Assembly (NCBI RefSeq): GCF_037997115.1
Contig: NZ_CP150484.1
Coordinates: 2,600,986 to 2,664,985, forward strand
Direction of reading: 5' to 3'
Length of the DNA stretch: 64,000 nt
Source: Amycolatopsis coloradensis
GTDB lineage: Bacteria; Actinomycetota; Actinomycetes; Mycobacteriales; Pseudonocardiaceae
Positions 33,761 through 41,835 of this stretch are shown here, one piece after another. Each line of letters opens with the position of its first letter. Within the stretch, counting starts at the first letter, position 1. Under the pieces are notes generated by a model. The model was not told the DNA's origin. It was given only the letters and a program-made list of their open reading frames with translations, and did not search any database. Made by a program: the position numbers and the translations under genes.

Positions 33761-34804
33761 TCAAGAATCGCCGGTGATCAGAGCCAGCATCGACACCGAC
33801 AAGATGAGCTGAGCGGAGACGCAGGTCCGCGGCATCGCTTCCTTCTTCTTGCCGATGAAGTCGACCTGAACGACCTGTCCGTTGCCCAGCTGGACGCTCA
33901 GGGCGCAAGACTCCGCGGTCTGCTCGAACCTGGCCTTCAACGTGCCGAACTGCCCGTTCCGCACGTCCGCGCCCGCTTTCGGCGGCACGGCTTCGAGACC
34001 GCCCGTGCCGGTCGTGTACATCCCGACGGCCTTCGCGTAGGCCACTTCGTGAGTGCAGGTCGGTCCCAGCGGCCCTTCGCCCTTCTGAGCGCCTTCGCGG
34101 CCCGCGTTGATCCCGGCGTAGTTCGTATGAGTGAACTTGACGACTTCGCAGATGTCGGCGTTCTTCAGGGCTTCGGCAGCCGGCTCCTGAACGGTGCTCG
34201 GCGCCGGTTTGCCACCGGCGAGCGGGACGAACTTCTTCAGCACCACTTCGGCGACCTTCTTCGCCAGCTCGCAGTGCTCGGCACGAGTGCCCGCTTCGTC
34301 GCTGTCGACGTCATAGGCATCGACAGCGATCGAAGCGTAGGCGCGGACGTCCATGTTGACCGAACAGAACGTCGCCGGCTCCGGGTCGAAGGCGTACGTC
34401 CGGCCTTTGATTCCGGCGATCACCACCGGCTCCATCACCGGGGAGTCCTGCGTGATCCAGCTGTACGGACTGTAGGCGTGCACCTGCGCGCCCTTGTTGT
34501 CCGGGAACACGAACTGGCAACCGCTGAGCACGCCCTTCGTGCTCACGAGACCGAGCGGCTGGAGGTCCGGTTTGATCGACTCCAGCCAGTCACAGCCTTC
34601 CTCGCCCTGCTTCACAGGCAGGGCCAGCGGCTGGTCGAGTACCTGATCACTGAAACCCGACCCGTCGGCGGGCGGCTCGTACCGCGGGTACTTCGCGTCG
34701 CTCGCACCCGGCGCCGAGCCCTCGCGGAAAGCCTTCCCGTCGACGGCACTGGAACACCCGGTGAGCAGCAGGGCAACGGCCACGAAAACCGGCCAACGAG
34801 ACAT
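33761..34804 (-). CDS. DUF3558-like lipoprotein
   Basis: A 347-residue lipoprotein. Signal peptide MSRWPVFVAVALLLTGCSS with the lipobox LLTGC and the lipid-bearing Cys17. Two similar Cys-containing halves can be seen, one with GCDWLESIKPDLQPLG...GCQFVFP, the other with DICEVVKFTHTNYAGIN...TCTHEV, in the manner of DUF3558 proteins. It ends hydrophilic apart from LILSVSMLALITGDS. It is probably anchored outside the membrane. It lies 76 bases upstream of the smaller lipoprotein on the same strand and could be cotranscribed. The function is unknown. Confidence 0.78.
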   Translation of the reverse strand: MSRWPVFVAVALLLTGCSSAVDGKAFREGSAPGASDAKYPRYEPPADGSGFSDQVLDQPLALPVKQGEEGCDWLESIKPDLQPLGLVSTKGVLSGCQFVFPDNKGAQVHAYSPYSWITQDSPVMEPVVIAGIKGRTYAFDPEPATFCSVNMDVRAYASIAVDAYDVDSDEAGTRAEHCELAKKVAEVVLKKFVPLAGGKPAPSTVQEPAAEALKNADICEVVKFTHTNYAGINAGREGAQKGEGPLGPTCTHEVAYAKAVGMYTTGTGGLEAVPPKAGADVRNGQFGTLKARFEQTAESCALSVQLGNGQVVQVDFIGKKKEAMPRTCVSAQLILSVSMLALITGDS

Positions 34805-34888
34805 GACGACCCCCAGAAATCCTCAATTCGGACGGGAGTCTAAGCCGCTTCCGGACGTCTCGCTGGGTCTTCGCTCAACCGGTCGTGA

Positions 34889-36460
34889 TCACTTCCATGA
34901 CGGTAGCCACAACTCGGCGTTCCAGTGATCGTTGGTGATCGCGTTGCCGTTGAGAATCGGCCACAACCAGGCGAAATTGGCCACGACGAGGCCCACGTAG
35001 AGCGCGACGACGAGCATGCCGGTGCCCCGTCGTTCGAAACCGCGTTTCGCGCTGCCGAGGATCTGCCCGAGGATCAGCGTCAACCCGAGTACCAGGAAGG
35101 GCGCCAGCGGCGTCGCGTAGAAGTAGTACATCTGGCGGTCGAGGTTGGTGAACCACGGCAGGAACCCGGCAAGGTAACCGACGAGCACGGCGGCGTAGCG
35201 CCAGTCCGCGCGGAAGACCGACCGCCATACGCTCCAGCCGAGCATCGGCAGGGCCAGCCACCACATGGCGGGCGTGCCGATCAGCATCGTCGCCCGCACA
35301 CAGGTCGACTCGCCGCAACCGGTCGCGTCGGTACCGCCCGCGTACGCGTAGAGCATCGGCCGCAGGCCCATCGGCCAGGTCCACGGCTTCGACTCCCACG
35401 GATGCGGCTTGTCCTTGGGCGTCACCAGGTTCGCGTGGAAGTCGAGGACGTTCATCGTGTAGTCGCCGAGCGACCGCAACGCGGGCGGCATCCAGGCCCA
35501 GAAACCCGGATCGATGTCCTTGATCGCCACGTAGTTGCGGTCGGTCGCGGTCTCGCTCGCGAACCAGGCCCAGTAGCAGGCGAGGTATACCAGGATCGGG
35601 ATGACGACGATCGCCCACAGCGCCGGCAGCACGTCGCGGCGCAGCGTGCCGACCCAAGGCCGCTGCACCCCGGCGGCCCGGCGCGCGGCGACGTCGAAGA
35701 AGACGGTGAGCAGGCCGAACGCGGCGATGTAGTAGAGCGCCGACCACTTGACGCCGAAGGTCAGCCCGATCATCAGGCCGCCGGCGAACCGCCACCAGCG
35801 GAAACCCAGCTTCGGGCCGAACCGCGACTCGTCGATCCAGCCTTCACGGACGGCAACGGCGAGCCGCTGCCGCACCTGGTCGCGGTCGCACAGCACGCAG
35901 GCGAACGCGGCGAGGACGAAGAGCGCGATGAAGATGTCGAGCATCCCCATACGGGACTGCAGGTGCAGGACGCCGTCGCTGATCACCAGGATCCCCGCGA
36001 CGGCGCCGAGCAGGGTCGAGCGGGTGAGGCGCCGGGCGATCCTGATGGTGAGGAACACGATCAGCGTGCCCGCCAGCGCGGGCATGATCCGCCAGCCCCA
36101 GGCGTTGTAGCCGAACAGCCATTCGCCGATCGCGATGAGATGCTTCGCCAGCGGCGGGTGGACGATCAGCTCGTAGCCGTAGTTGTCCTCGTAACCGCCG
36201 TTGCGCAGCATCTGCCACGCCTGGGGGACGTAGTGCTTCTCGTCGAAGACGGGCGTGCCCTTGTCCGTGGGCGTTCCCAGGTTCTGGATCCGGACGATGC
36301 CGCCGATGAGCGTCAGCACCAGCGTGACGATCCAGCCGCGCAGGCGATCGGTCGGCATGCCGCGGCCGAGGAGGGTGGCCTCCCGGTCACTCGGTGGCCT
36401 GAGCGCGTCGACCGGATCCGGCCGCACGCTCTCGTTGTCCCGGGTCAGCAGTGCGGTCAC
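34889..36460 (-). CDS. pmt: Protein O-mannosyltransferase (GT39)
   Basis: A 523-residue integral membrane glycosyltransferase of the dolichyl-phosphate-mannose-protein mannosyltransferase family. In actinobacteria it transfers mannose from polyprenyl-phosphate-mannose to secreted proteins. The catalytic Asp73-Glu74 pair lies in PVFDEKHYVPQ, followed by ELIVHPPLAKHLIAIGEWLFG and about 10-11 transmembrane helices. It is divergent from rsmI with 68 bases between starts, the order of Rv1002c/Rv1003 in M. tuberculosis. The start is GTG. The two lipoproteins encoded downstream on the same strand are plausible clients (inference). Confidence 0.95.
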   Translation of the reverse strand: MTALLTRDNESVRPDPVDALRPPSDREATLLGRGMPTDRLRGWIVTLVLTLIGGIVRIQNLGTPTDKGTPVFDEKHYVPQAWQMLRNGGYEDNYGYELIVHPPLAKHLIAIGEWLFGYNAWGWRIMPALAGTLIVFLTIRIARRLTRSTLLGAVAGILVISDGVLHLQSRMGMLDIFIALFVLAAFACVLCDRDQVRQRLAVAVREGWIDESRFGPKLGFRWWRFAGGLMIGLTFGVKWSALYYIAAFGLLTVFFDVAARRAAGVQRPWVGTLRRDVLPALWAIVVIPILVYLACYWAWFASETATDRNYVAIKDIDPGFWAWMPPALRSLGDYTMNVLDFHANLVTPKDKPHPWESKPWTWPMGLRPMLYAYAGGTDATGCGESTCVRATMLIGTPAMWWLALPMLGWSVWRSVFRADWRYAAVLVGYLAGFLPWFTNLDRQMYYFYATPLAPFLVLGLTLILGQILGSAKRGFERRGTGMLVVALYVGLVVANFAWLWPILNGNAITNDHWNAELWLPSWK

Positions 36461-36516
36461 GGGGCATGATCCTACGGGCGGAAGAGTGAACTCGGTGTCC
36501 GGATCTGCGAACCGGT

Positions 36517-36522
36517 TAACCT
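36517..36522 (+). promoter_or_regulatory. -10 box TAACCT of leaderless rsmI
   Basis: TAACCT lies exactly 6 bases before ATG 36529 with no ribosome site, the leaderless arrangement. Confidence 0.55.
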
Positions 36523-36528
36523 TCGGGA

Positions 36529-37365
36529 ATGACCGAAGGACGCCTCGTGCTGGCAGCCACCCCGCTCGGAGACGTCCGCGACGCTTCGCCGCGCCTGTCC
36601 GAAGCCCTCGCGACGGCCGACGTGATCGCCGCCGAAGACACGCGGCGCCTGCGCTCCCTCACCGCGGCTCTCGACGTCTCGCCGGTCGGGCGCGTCGTCA
36701 GCTTCTACGAGGACGTCGAGACGGCTCGCCTGCCGAAACTGCTCGAATCGCTCCAGTCGGGCGAGACAGTGGTCTTGGTGACCGACGCCGGTATGCCGAG
36801 TGTTTCGGATCCCGGATTCCGCCTGGTGGCGGCCTGCGTCGAGGCGGACGTGCCGGTGACCTGCCTGCCCGGCCCGTCGGCGGTGACCACGGCACTGGCG
36901 TTGTCCGGCCTGCCTTGCGACCGTTTCTGTTTCGAAGGGTTCGCTCCGCGCAAGCCCGGCGAACGCGCGAAATGGCTCGGTTCGCTGAAGGACGAGCCCC
37001 GCACGGCCGTATTCTTCGAATCTCCGCACCGTCTCGCGAGCACGCTCGCCGACGCCGCCGAGGTCCTGGGGCCCGACCGTCGCGCCGCCGTCTGCCGCGA
37101 ACTGACCAAAACCTACGAAGAGGTCAAACGCGGCGATCTGCCTGAGTTGGCTGCCTGGGCCGCCGACGGGGTCAAGGGCGAGATCACCGTCGTCCTCGCG
37201 GGCGCGCCGCCGCGTTCGGTGAGCGTCGGAGATCTGGTCTCGGAGGTCGCGTCGCGTGTCTCGGCAGGTGAACGCCTGAAGTCCGCCGCCGCCGAGGTCG
37301 CCGAGGCCGCGGGAGTGTCGAAGAAGGAGCTTTACGACGCGGTGCTCGCGTCCCGCAAGAGCTAG
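36529..37365 (+). CDS. rsmI: 16S rRNA (cytidine1402-2'-O)-methyltransferase RsmI
   Basis: A 278-residue tetrapyrrole-methylase-fold enzyme that methylates the 2'-OH of C1402 in 16S rRNA. The N-terminal LVLAATPLGDVRDASPRL, AAEDTRRLRSL, LVTDAGMPSVSDPGFRLV (about 83-100) and LPGPSAVTTALALSGLP are RsmI signatures. EGFAPRKPGERAKWL and FESPHRLASTLADA follow, and the C-terminal RsmI-type helix ends VSKKELYDAVLASRK. The start is ATG without a ribosome site. The gene converges on the TetR gene with a 4-base overlap. Confidence 0.96.
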   Translation: MTEGRLVLAATPLGDVRDASPRLSEALATADVIAAEDTRRLRSLTAALDVSPVGRVVSFYEDVETARLPKLLESLQSGETVVLVTDAGMPSVSDPGFRLVAACVEADVPVTCLPGPSAVTTALALSGLPCDRFCFEGFAPRKPGERAKWLGSLKDEPRTAVFFESPHRLASTLADAAEVLGPDRRAAVCRELTKTYEEVKRGDLPELAAWAADGVKGEITVVLAGAPPRSVSVGDLVSEVASRVSAGERLKSAAAEVAEAAGVSKKELYDAVLASRKS

Positions 37366-37844
37366 GACAGCAAGGCCGTCACGGCCGCGTGTGCCTTCGC
37401 GGCATCGGGCTCCGCGCCGGTGATGACGTCCGTATAGATGAAGGACTCGCCGATCCGCACCAGCAGGTAGGCCAGGTCCTCGACCGGCAGCGGCGGGGTG
37501 AGCCGCCCGGCCGTGACCTCCTCGTCGAGGAACTGGCGCATTTTCGCGATCGCGCGGCTCTGCACCACGCTGGCCTTCGTCGTCAGGATCCGCAGCGCCC
37601 GCTCGGGCTCGTTGCGCAGGAACTCCCGGAAAGGTTTCGAGCCGTTCACGGTCCGGACGAAGGTGCCGACGAGTTCCGCGATCCCTTCCGCGCCGCGGCC
37701 GAGCTTGCCGGAAGCGCGCGCTTCGAAGACCTCGACGGTCATCGACCACAGGATCTCGCCGAGCAGCTGATCCCGGCCGCCGACCCACCGGTGCAGGGTC
37801 GCCCGGCTGATCCCCAGCTCACCGGCGAGTTCGCCCATGTCCAC
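37362..37844 (-). pseudogene. TetR regulator (QsdR-like) with in-frame TGA near its start
   Basis: The frame from GTG 37844 gives 160 residues beginning inside the DNA-binding domain (VDMGELAGELGISRATLHRWVGGRDQLLGEIL). Helix 1 of a TetR protein is clearly encoded further upstream in the same frame (YVSLIETALERQLTSPRPDA). The only start codon for it, ATG 37961, is followed by CCG and then TGA at 37955-37953. A single base change would restore a 199-residue protein. Either the gene is inactivated, a non-standard start is used, or the base is a sequence error. The C-terminal ligand domain is intact. It is divergent from the quinone oxidoreductase, and a strong operator overlaps the putative start. 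Confidence 0.6.
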
Positions 37845-37959
37845 CCGGCGCCCGTCCAGGAACCGGGCGCGCGCGATCGTGAACGCGCGCAGGGCGTCCG
37901 GGCGCGGTGAGGTCAGCTGGCGTTCGAGTGCGGTTTCGATGAGTGAAACATATCACGGC

Positions 37960-37995
37960 ATGTCTCAACCGTGAGACATATGCAAGAATGTCTCA
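37960..37995. promoter_or_regulatory. TetR operator ATGTCTCA-ACCG-TGAGACAT plus a half site
   Basis: A perfect inverted repeat of TGTCTCA/TGAGACA with a 4-base spacer spans 37960-37979, and a further TGTCTCA half site lies at 37989-37995. It lies between the divergent TetR and oxidoreductase genes, so it is the probable autoregulatory operator. Confidence 0.7.
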
Positions 37996-38015
37996 TCTCG
38001 ACGAGGAGGATGCGG

Positions 38016-38975
38016 ATGCGCGCAGTACAGGTGACCGAATTCGGCGGACCCGAGGTGCTCAACCTCGTCGACCTCCCCGAGCCCGTCCCGGGCCCAGGTC
38101 AGCAGCTGGTCGAGGTCGACCGGATCGGCGTCAACTACGCCGACACCCACCAGGCCGAGAACTCGTATCTCGCCCCGAGCAAGCTCCCGCTCGTCCCCGG
38201 CGGCGAGATCGTCGGCCGCACCGCGGACGGCAAGCGTGTCGTCGCGCTCCTCAACGGTGGCGGCGGCTACGCCGAGCGAGCGGTCGCCGACGAGGTCACC
38301 AGCTTCGACGTGCCGGACGGCGTCGACGACCTGACCGCGCTGTCCTTCATCGTCCAGGGCACCACCGCCTCGCTCCTGCTGCGCAAGAGCGCCCACCTCG
38401 AACCCGGCGAATCCGTCGTCGTGCACGCGGCCGCGGGCGGGGTCGGCTCCATCGCCGTGCAGCTGGCGAAGGCCTGGGGAGCGGGCCGGGTCATCGCGAC
38501 CGCCAGCAGCGACGAGAAGCGCGCGCTCGCCCTCGAACTCGGCGCCGACGTCGCCATCGATTCGCGCGCCGAGAACATGACGGACGCTCTTCGCGAGGCG
38601 AACGGCGGCAAGCGCGTCGACATCGTGCTCGACATGACCGGCGGCACGGTCACGGACCAGAGCATCGCGGCCCTCGCGCCGTTCGGCCGCCTCGCGTTCT
38701 ACGGCATGGCCAGCCGCGAGAACCCCAAGCCGATCGAAGCCCGCAACCTCCTCGGGCACAGCACCACCGTTTCCGGGATGTGGCTGCCGCACGCCTTCAA
38801 ACTCCCCGGAAACGTCTTCGGGCGCACGCTCGACGAGCTTTTCGAGCTGGCACTCGCCGACCGGGTCCGCGCCATCGCCGGCGGTGAGTACGCGCTGTCC
38901 GATGCGCGCACCGCCCACGAGGCCCTGCGCTCGCGCGGCACGATGGGCAAGCTTCTGCTGGATCCCACCAAGTAG
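38016..38975 (+). CDS. Zinc-free quinone oxidoreductase (medium-chain dehydrogenase family)
   Basis: A 319-residue medium-chain dehydrogenase/reductase of the NADPH:quinone oxidoreductase type. The start MRAVQVTEFGGPEVL, GVNYADTHQAENSY without catalytic zinc ligands, and the NADPH fold VVVHAAAGGVGSIAVQLAKAWG (about 128-149) are seen. The ATG at 38016 stands 6 bases after GAGGAGG; an ATG at 38010 abuts that site and is less likely. The operator and TetR gene upstream suggest induction by an electrophile or quinone, but with the regulator apparently broken the gene may be constitutive (inference). Confidence 0.9.
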   Translation: MRAVQVTEFGGPEVLNLVDLPEPVPGPGQQLVEVDRIGVNYADTHQAENSYLAPSKLPLVPGGEIVGRTADGKRVVALLNGGGGYAERAVADEVTSFDVPDGVDDLTALSFIVQGTTASLLLRKSAHLEPGESVVVHAAAGGVGSIAVQLAKAWGAGRVIATASSDEKRALALELGADVAIDSRAENMTDALREANGGKRVDIVLDMTGGTVTDQSIAALAPFGRLAFYGMASRENPKPIEARNLLGHSTTVSGMWLPHAFKLPGNVFGRTLDELFELALADRVRAIAGGEYALSDARTAHEALRSRGTMGKLLLDPTK

Positions 38976-38976
38976 T

Positions 38977-40254
38977 TCAGCCGAGCAGGCGCTCCAGCGG
39001 GGCGGATTTGTGCAGGCATTCCTGCCATTCCGCTTCGCTGTCGGAGTCGGCGGTGATCCCGCCGCCGACTCCCAGCTCGATCGTGTCTTCGTGGATTTCG
39101 AAGGTTCTGATCGCGACGTTCAGTTCCAGCCCGGCGATCGGCGAAGCGAGTCCGATCGCGCCTGTGTAGACGCCACGCGCGGCCGGCTCCAGTTCGGCGA
39201 TCAGATCCAGCGCGCGGATCTTCGGCGCGCCCGTGACGGAGCCCGGCGGGAAGGTGGCCGCCAGCAGTGCGGCGTCGTCGATGTCGTCGGCGAGGGATCC
39301 CTCCACAGTGGACTCCAGATGCCAGACCCCCGGCGCGGGCCGGACCGCGAGCAGTTCGGGAACCCGTACGGTGCCGGTGGCGCACACCCGCCCGAGATCG
39401 TTGCGGACGAGATCGGTGATCATCACGTTCTCGGCGACGTCCTTGGTGGATTCCCGCAGCCGCTGCGCGAGATGCGCGTCGGCGGCGTTCCGCCGCGGCA
39501 GCGTGCCCTTGATCGGCGTCGACCGGACGTGCCGCCCATTCCTGGCAAGGAAAAGCTCGGGGGAGAACGACACGACCGAGCCCCAGTCGCCGCTGAGGAA
39601 CGCCGCCCGGCGTGCTCCCAGGCGACGCGCACCCTCGGCGAACAAGGCGATCGGGTCGCCGGTGAACTTCCCGCTGAAGCGAGCGCAGATATTCGCCTGG
39701 AACAGCTCTCCGGCTTCGATCGCGTGCACACAGGCTTTGACCGCGTCGTAGTGCTCCGAGGGAAGCGGACGCGACAACGGGCCGGAACTCCAAGCCGTCG
39801 CTTCGGGAACCTCGGCAAGGGCGGATTCCACCGCGGCCACTTCGTCGACCGGATCCGGGGCGTCGTCGGGAACCAGGGCTTCGAACCACCACGTACCGTC
39901 CGCGTCCAGCCGCAGCACCCTGTCGACCCAGCCCCAGGCAGCCGGAGGAAGCGCGCCGGACCGGCCGGCGGGATCGGTCAAGTCATAACCCAGGTAACCG
40001 AACCAGCCGCCCCCGACCGCGCCGGGTATCGCGTTACGAACGTCAGGCAGCAGGGTGGGGATCGCGAACGCTTCCGCCACGTCCCGGACAGGAGCCAGGG
40101 AAGCGTTGAGCGCGATGACCGCGCGCGACGAGAACCACTCTCCGCACAGTGCGGCGGGCGGTGCGAGTCCGAGCTTTTCGGCGCGTACCCCGAGGACCGC
40201 CAGCGCCCGTTCGGGCCCGACGTCCGTCCGCAGCCTCCGGCACATCAACCGCAC
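38977..40254 (-). CDS. pabB: Aminodeoxychorismate synthase component I
   Basis: A 425-residue chorismate-using enzyme that makes aminodeoxychorismate for folate. The C-terminal chorismate-binding domain shows ELFQANICARFSG, the Lys motif TPIKGTLPR, ENVMITDLVRNDLGRV and the TFPPGSVTGAPKIRA loop, plus the GGGITADSDSEAEW end. The N-terminal half is shorter and variable. It occupies the place of Rv1005c. The start is GTG. The partner amidotransferase PabA is not in the window. It converges on the oxidoreductase gene with one base between the stop codons. Confidence 0.93.
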   Translation of the reverse strand: MRLMCRRLRTDVGPERALAVLGVRAEKLGLAPPAALCGEWFSSRAVIALNASLAPVRDVAEAFAIPTLLPDVRNAIPGAVGGGWFGYLGYDLTDPAGRSGALPPAAWGWVDRVLRLDADGTWWFEALVPDDAPDPVDEVAAVESALAEVPEATAWSSGPLSRPLPSEHYDAVKACVHAIEAGELFQANICARFSGKFTGDPIALFAEGARRLGARRAAFLSGDWGSVVSFSPELFLARNGRHVRSTPIKGTLPRRNAADAHLAQRLRESTKDVAENVMITDLVRNDLGRVCATGTVRVPELLAVRPAPGVWHLESTVEGSLADDIDDAALLAATFPPGSVTGAPKIRALDLIAELEPAARGVYTGAIGLASPIAGLELNVAIRTFEIHEDTIELGVGGGITADSDSEAEWQECLHKSAPLERLLG

Positions 40255-40363
40255 GCGACATTGTCACCGTCCGGATAGCCGGAAAGGCAACCCGTGTCGG
40301 CCGGAAAGTGAGATCCGCGACCACGCGGTGACATCGTGCACACCCGTCGTCACGCAGTGAGCA

Positions 40364-40984
40364 CTACAAGAGCACATCCGTGAGCTTGAAGGGGTAGACC
40401 ACGGCGTCCTGCGCGATCGGTCCGTCCACACCGGGCAGCCCGGTACCGAAACCGTGCTGATGCAGGCCCAATCGCGAGTGGAACCATCCCGGTCTTCCCG
40501 GGATTTCGTTGTGCCTGACCAGCCACAACACCACTTCGCTGTCCGCCCACTTGTCCGGCCGCAAGCGGTTCGTCCAGCAGTCGAGCCCCGCGTACACCAG
40601 CACGCGTTCGACGCGCGCCGCGTGCCGGACGTGTTTGATCCACGCCTTGATGAACCGGTCGTCGACGCTGGGTGCCTCCACCTCGAGCGCGGGTGCGAGC
40701 GAACCGGGTGCGAACGCGCCGAGCGCGCTCGCGGTCCGCACGAAATGGTCGGCCTGGTCGTGGACGGCGCCGGGACGGGCGTAGTGCCGTGCGCCGGTAT
40801 GGATGCCGGCGTGCTGCGCGCCGGTCAGATTGCGTTCCGCCGCTGCGTCCCGCCAGTTGGTGTTTTCGGTGACGGTGACCGACGCGAACCGGATGTCGGC
40901 GCCGCGCACCGCCGCCCAGTCCGTCACCGTCTCGCGGTGGGAGAGGGTGACGCCGTGCTCACCTTCCGGATCGATAGAACTCAC
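40364..40984 (-). CDS. GH25 lysozyme-like protein with altered catalytic residues
   Basis: A 206-residue protein matching the GH25 lysozyme barrel: HGVTLSHRETVTDWAAVRG, RFASVTVTENTNWRD, AGIHTGARHYARPGAVHDQADHF, LAPALEVEAP and VLVYAGLDCWTNRL. In active GH25 enzymes the first motif reads G-I-D-V-S and the central one L-D-x-E. Here the first Asp is replaced (GVTLS) and the second is Glu (LEVE), so muramidase activity is doubtful. No signal peptide is visible. The start is GTG. It follows the ABC exporter genes on the same strand after a terminator. A binding role for peptidoglycan, or decay, are alternatives. Confidence 0.7.
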   Translation of the reverse strand: MSSIDPEGEHGVTLSHRETVTDWAAVRGADIRFASVTVTENTNWRDAAAERNLTGAQHAGIHTGARHYARPGAVHDQADHFVRTASALGAFAPGSLAPALEVEAPSVDDRFIKAWIKHVRHAARVERVLVYAGLDCWTNRLRPDKWADSEVVLWLVRHNEIPGRPGWFHSRLGLHQHGFGTGLPGVDGPIAQDAVVYPFKLTDVLL

Positions 40985-41009
40985 CTGCCTCGAATTTCGC
41001 CCCAGAACG

Positions 41010-41060
41010 ACCGAAAGGTCACCCTACGTCCGCGGAGCGGCCGCAAGGTGACCTTTCGGT
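41010..41060. terminator. Terminator of the ABC exporter operon
   Basis: 13-base arms CCGAAAGGTCACC and GGTGACCTTTCGG with pairable interior. It begins 11 bases past the permease stop on the minus strand. Confidence 0.8.
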
Positions 41061-41070
41061 TCAGCGTGTC

Positions 41071-41835
41071 TCAGGCGTTTTCGCGTTGGAACGTCCGTGA
41101 GCCCCACCAGATGGCCAGAACGGCCATGACCAGCACCACGACGCTCCCGGTGAACAGAGCGTCCATCGAGAAGTCACCCCGGAAACTGTTCCGCTCGACA
41201 TCCACCACGTGCCGGAACGGATTGATGCGGGAAATCGTGTACAGCCACTCCGGCGCCGAGCCCGCGGTGATCGGGATCAGGATTCCGGAAAGCAGCAGCA
41301 GCGGCATGAGAACGGCGTTGAGCAAAGCCGGGAATGTGTCTTCGCTCTTGAGGGTCAACGCCAGCGCGTACGAGCACGACGCCAACGTGATGGACAGAAG
41401 GAAGACGATCACCAGGCTGAGCACGACGCCGCCGAACGGTGCGTTCAGGTCGAAGACCAGATACGCCAGCGCGATGATGAGCAAAGCCTGGACGACGGTC
41501 TGCAGCGCGTTGGCGAGCACCTTGCCCAGCAGCAACGCCACCCGGCTCACCGGTGTGACCCGCATCCGCTCGACCACGCCCGAGCGGTACTCCGCGAGGA
41601 GCCCGAACCCGACGAATGAGCTGCCGAACAGCGCGAGCTGCGCGATGATCGCCGGCGTGAAGATCATCCAGCCGTCCACATCGGACAGGCCTTGCGCGTT
41701 GAGCGCCTTCACCAGAAGCGGTCCGAAGAAGAACAAGTAGAGCAGCGGCTGCATGACGCCGATGGCCAGCCATGTCGGGTTGCGCAACGCCGCGAGCATG
41801 TCACGGCGGAAGATCAACCAGGTGTCATGCAACAT
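41071..41835 (-). CDS. ABC-2 type permease (DrrB-like drug exporter)
   Basis: A 254-residue membrane protein of the ABC-2 permease family with six predicted helices. DTWLIFRRDMLAALRNPTWLAIGVMQPLLYLFFF is the typical start, with SSFVGFGLLAEYRSGVVERMRVTPVSR as the coupling-helix region (about 71-97). Daunorubicin-resistance DrrB proteins are the closest type. The start overlaps the ATPase gene by 11 bases, so both are made as one unit. It probably exports a hydrophobic toxic compound. Confidence 0.9.
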   Translation of the reverse strand: MLHDTWLIFRRDMLAALRNPTWLAIGVMQPLLYLFFFGPLLVKALNAQGLSDVDGWMIFTPAIIAQLALFGSSFVGFGLLAEYRSGVVERMRVTPVSRVALLLGKVLANALQTVVQALLIIALAYLVFDLNAPFGGVVLSLVIVFLLSITLASCSYALALTLKSEDTFPALLNAVLMPLLLLSGILIPITAGSAPEWLYTISRINPFRHVVDVERNSFRGDFSMDALFTGSVVVLVMAVLAIWWGSRTFQRENA

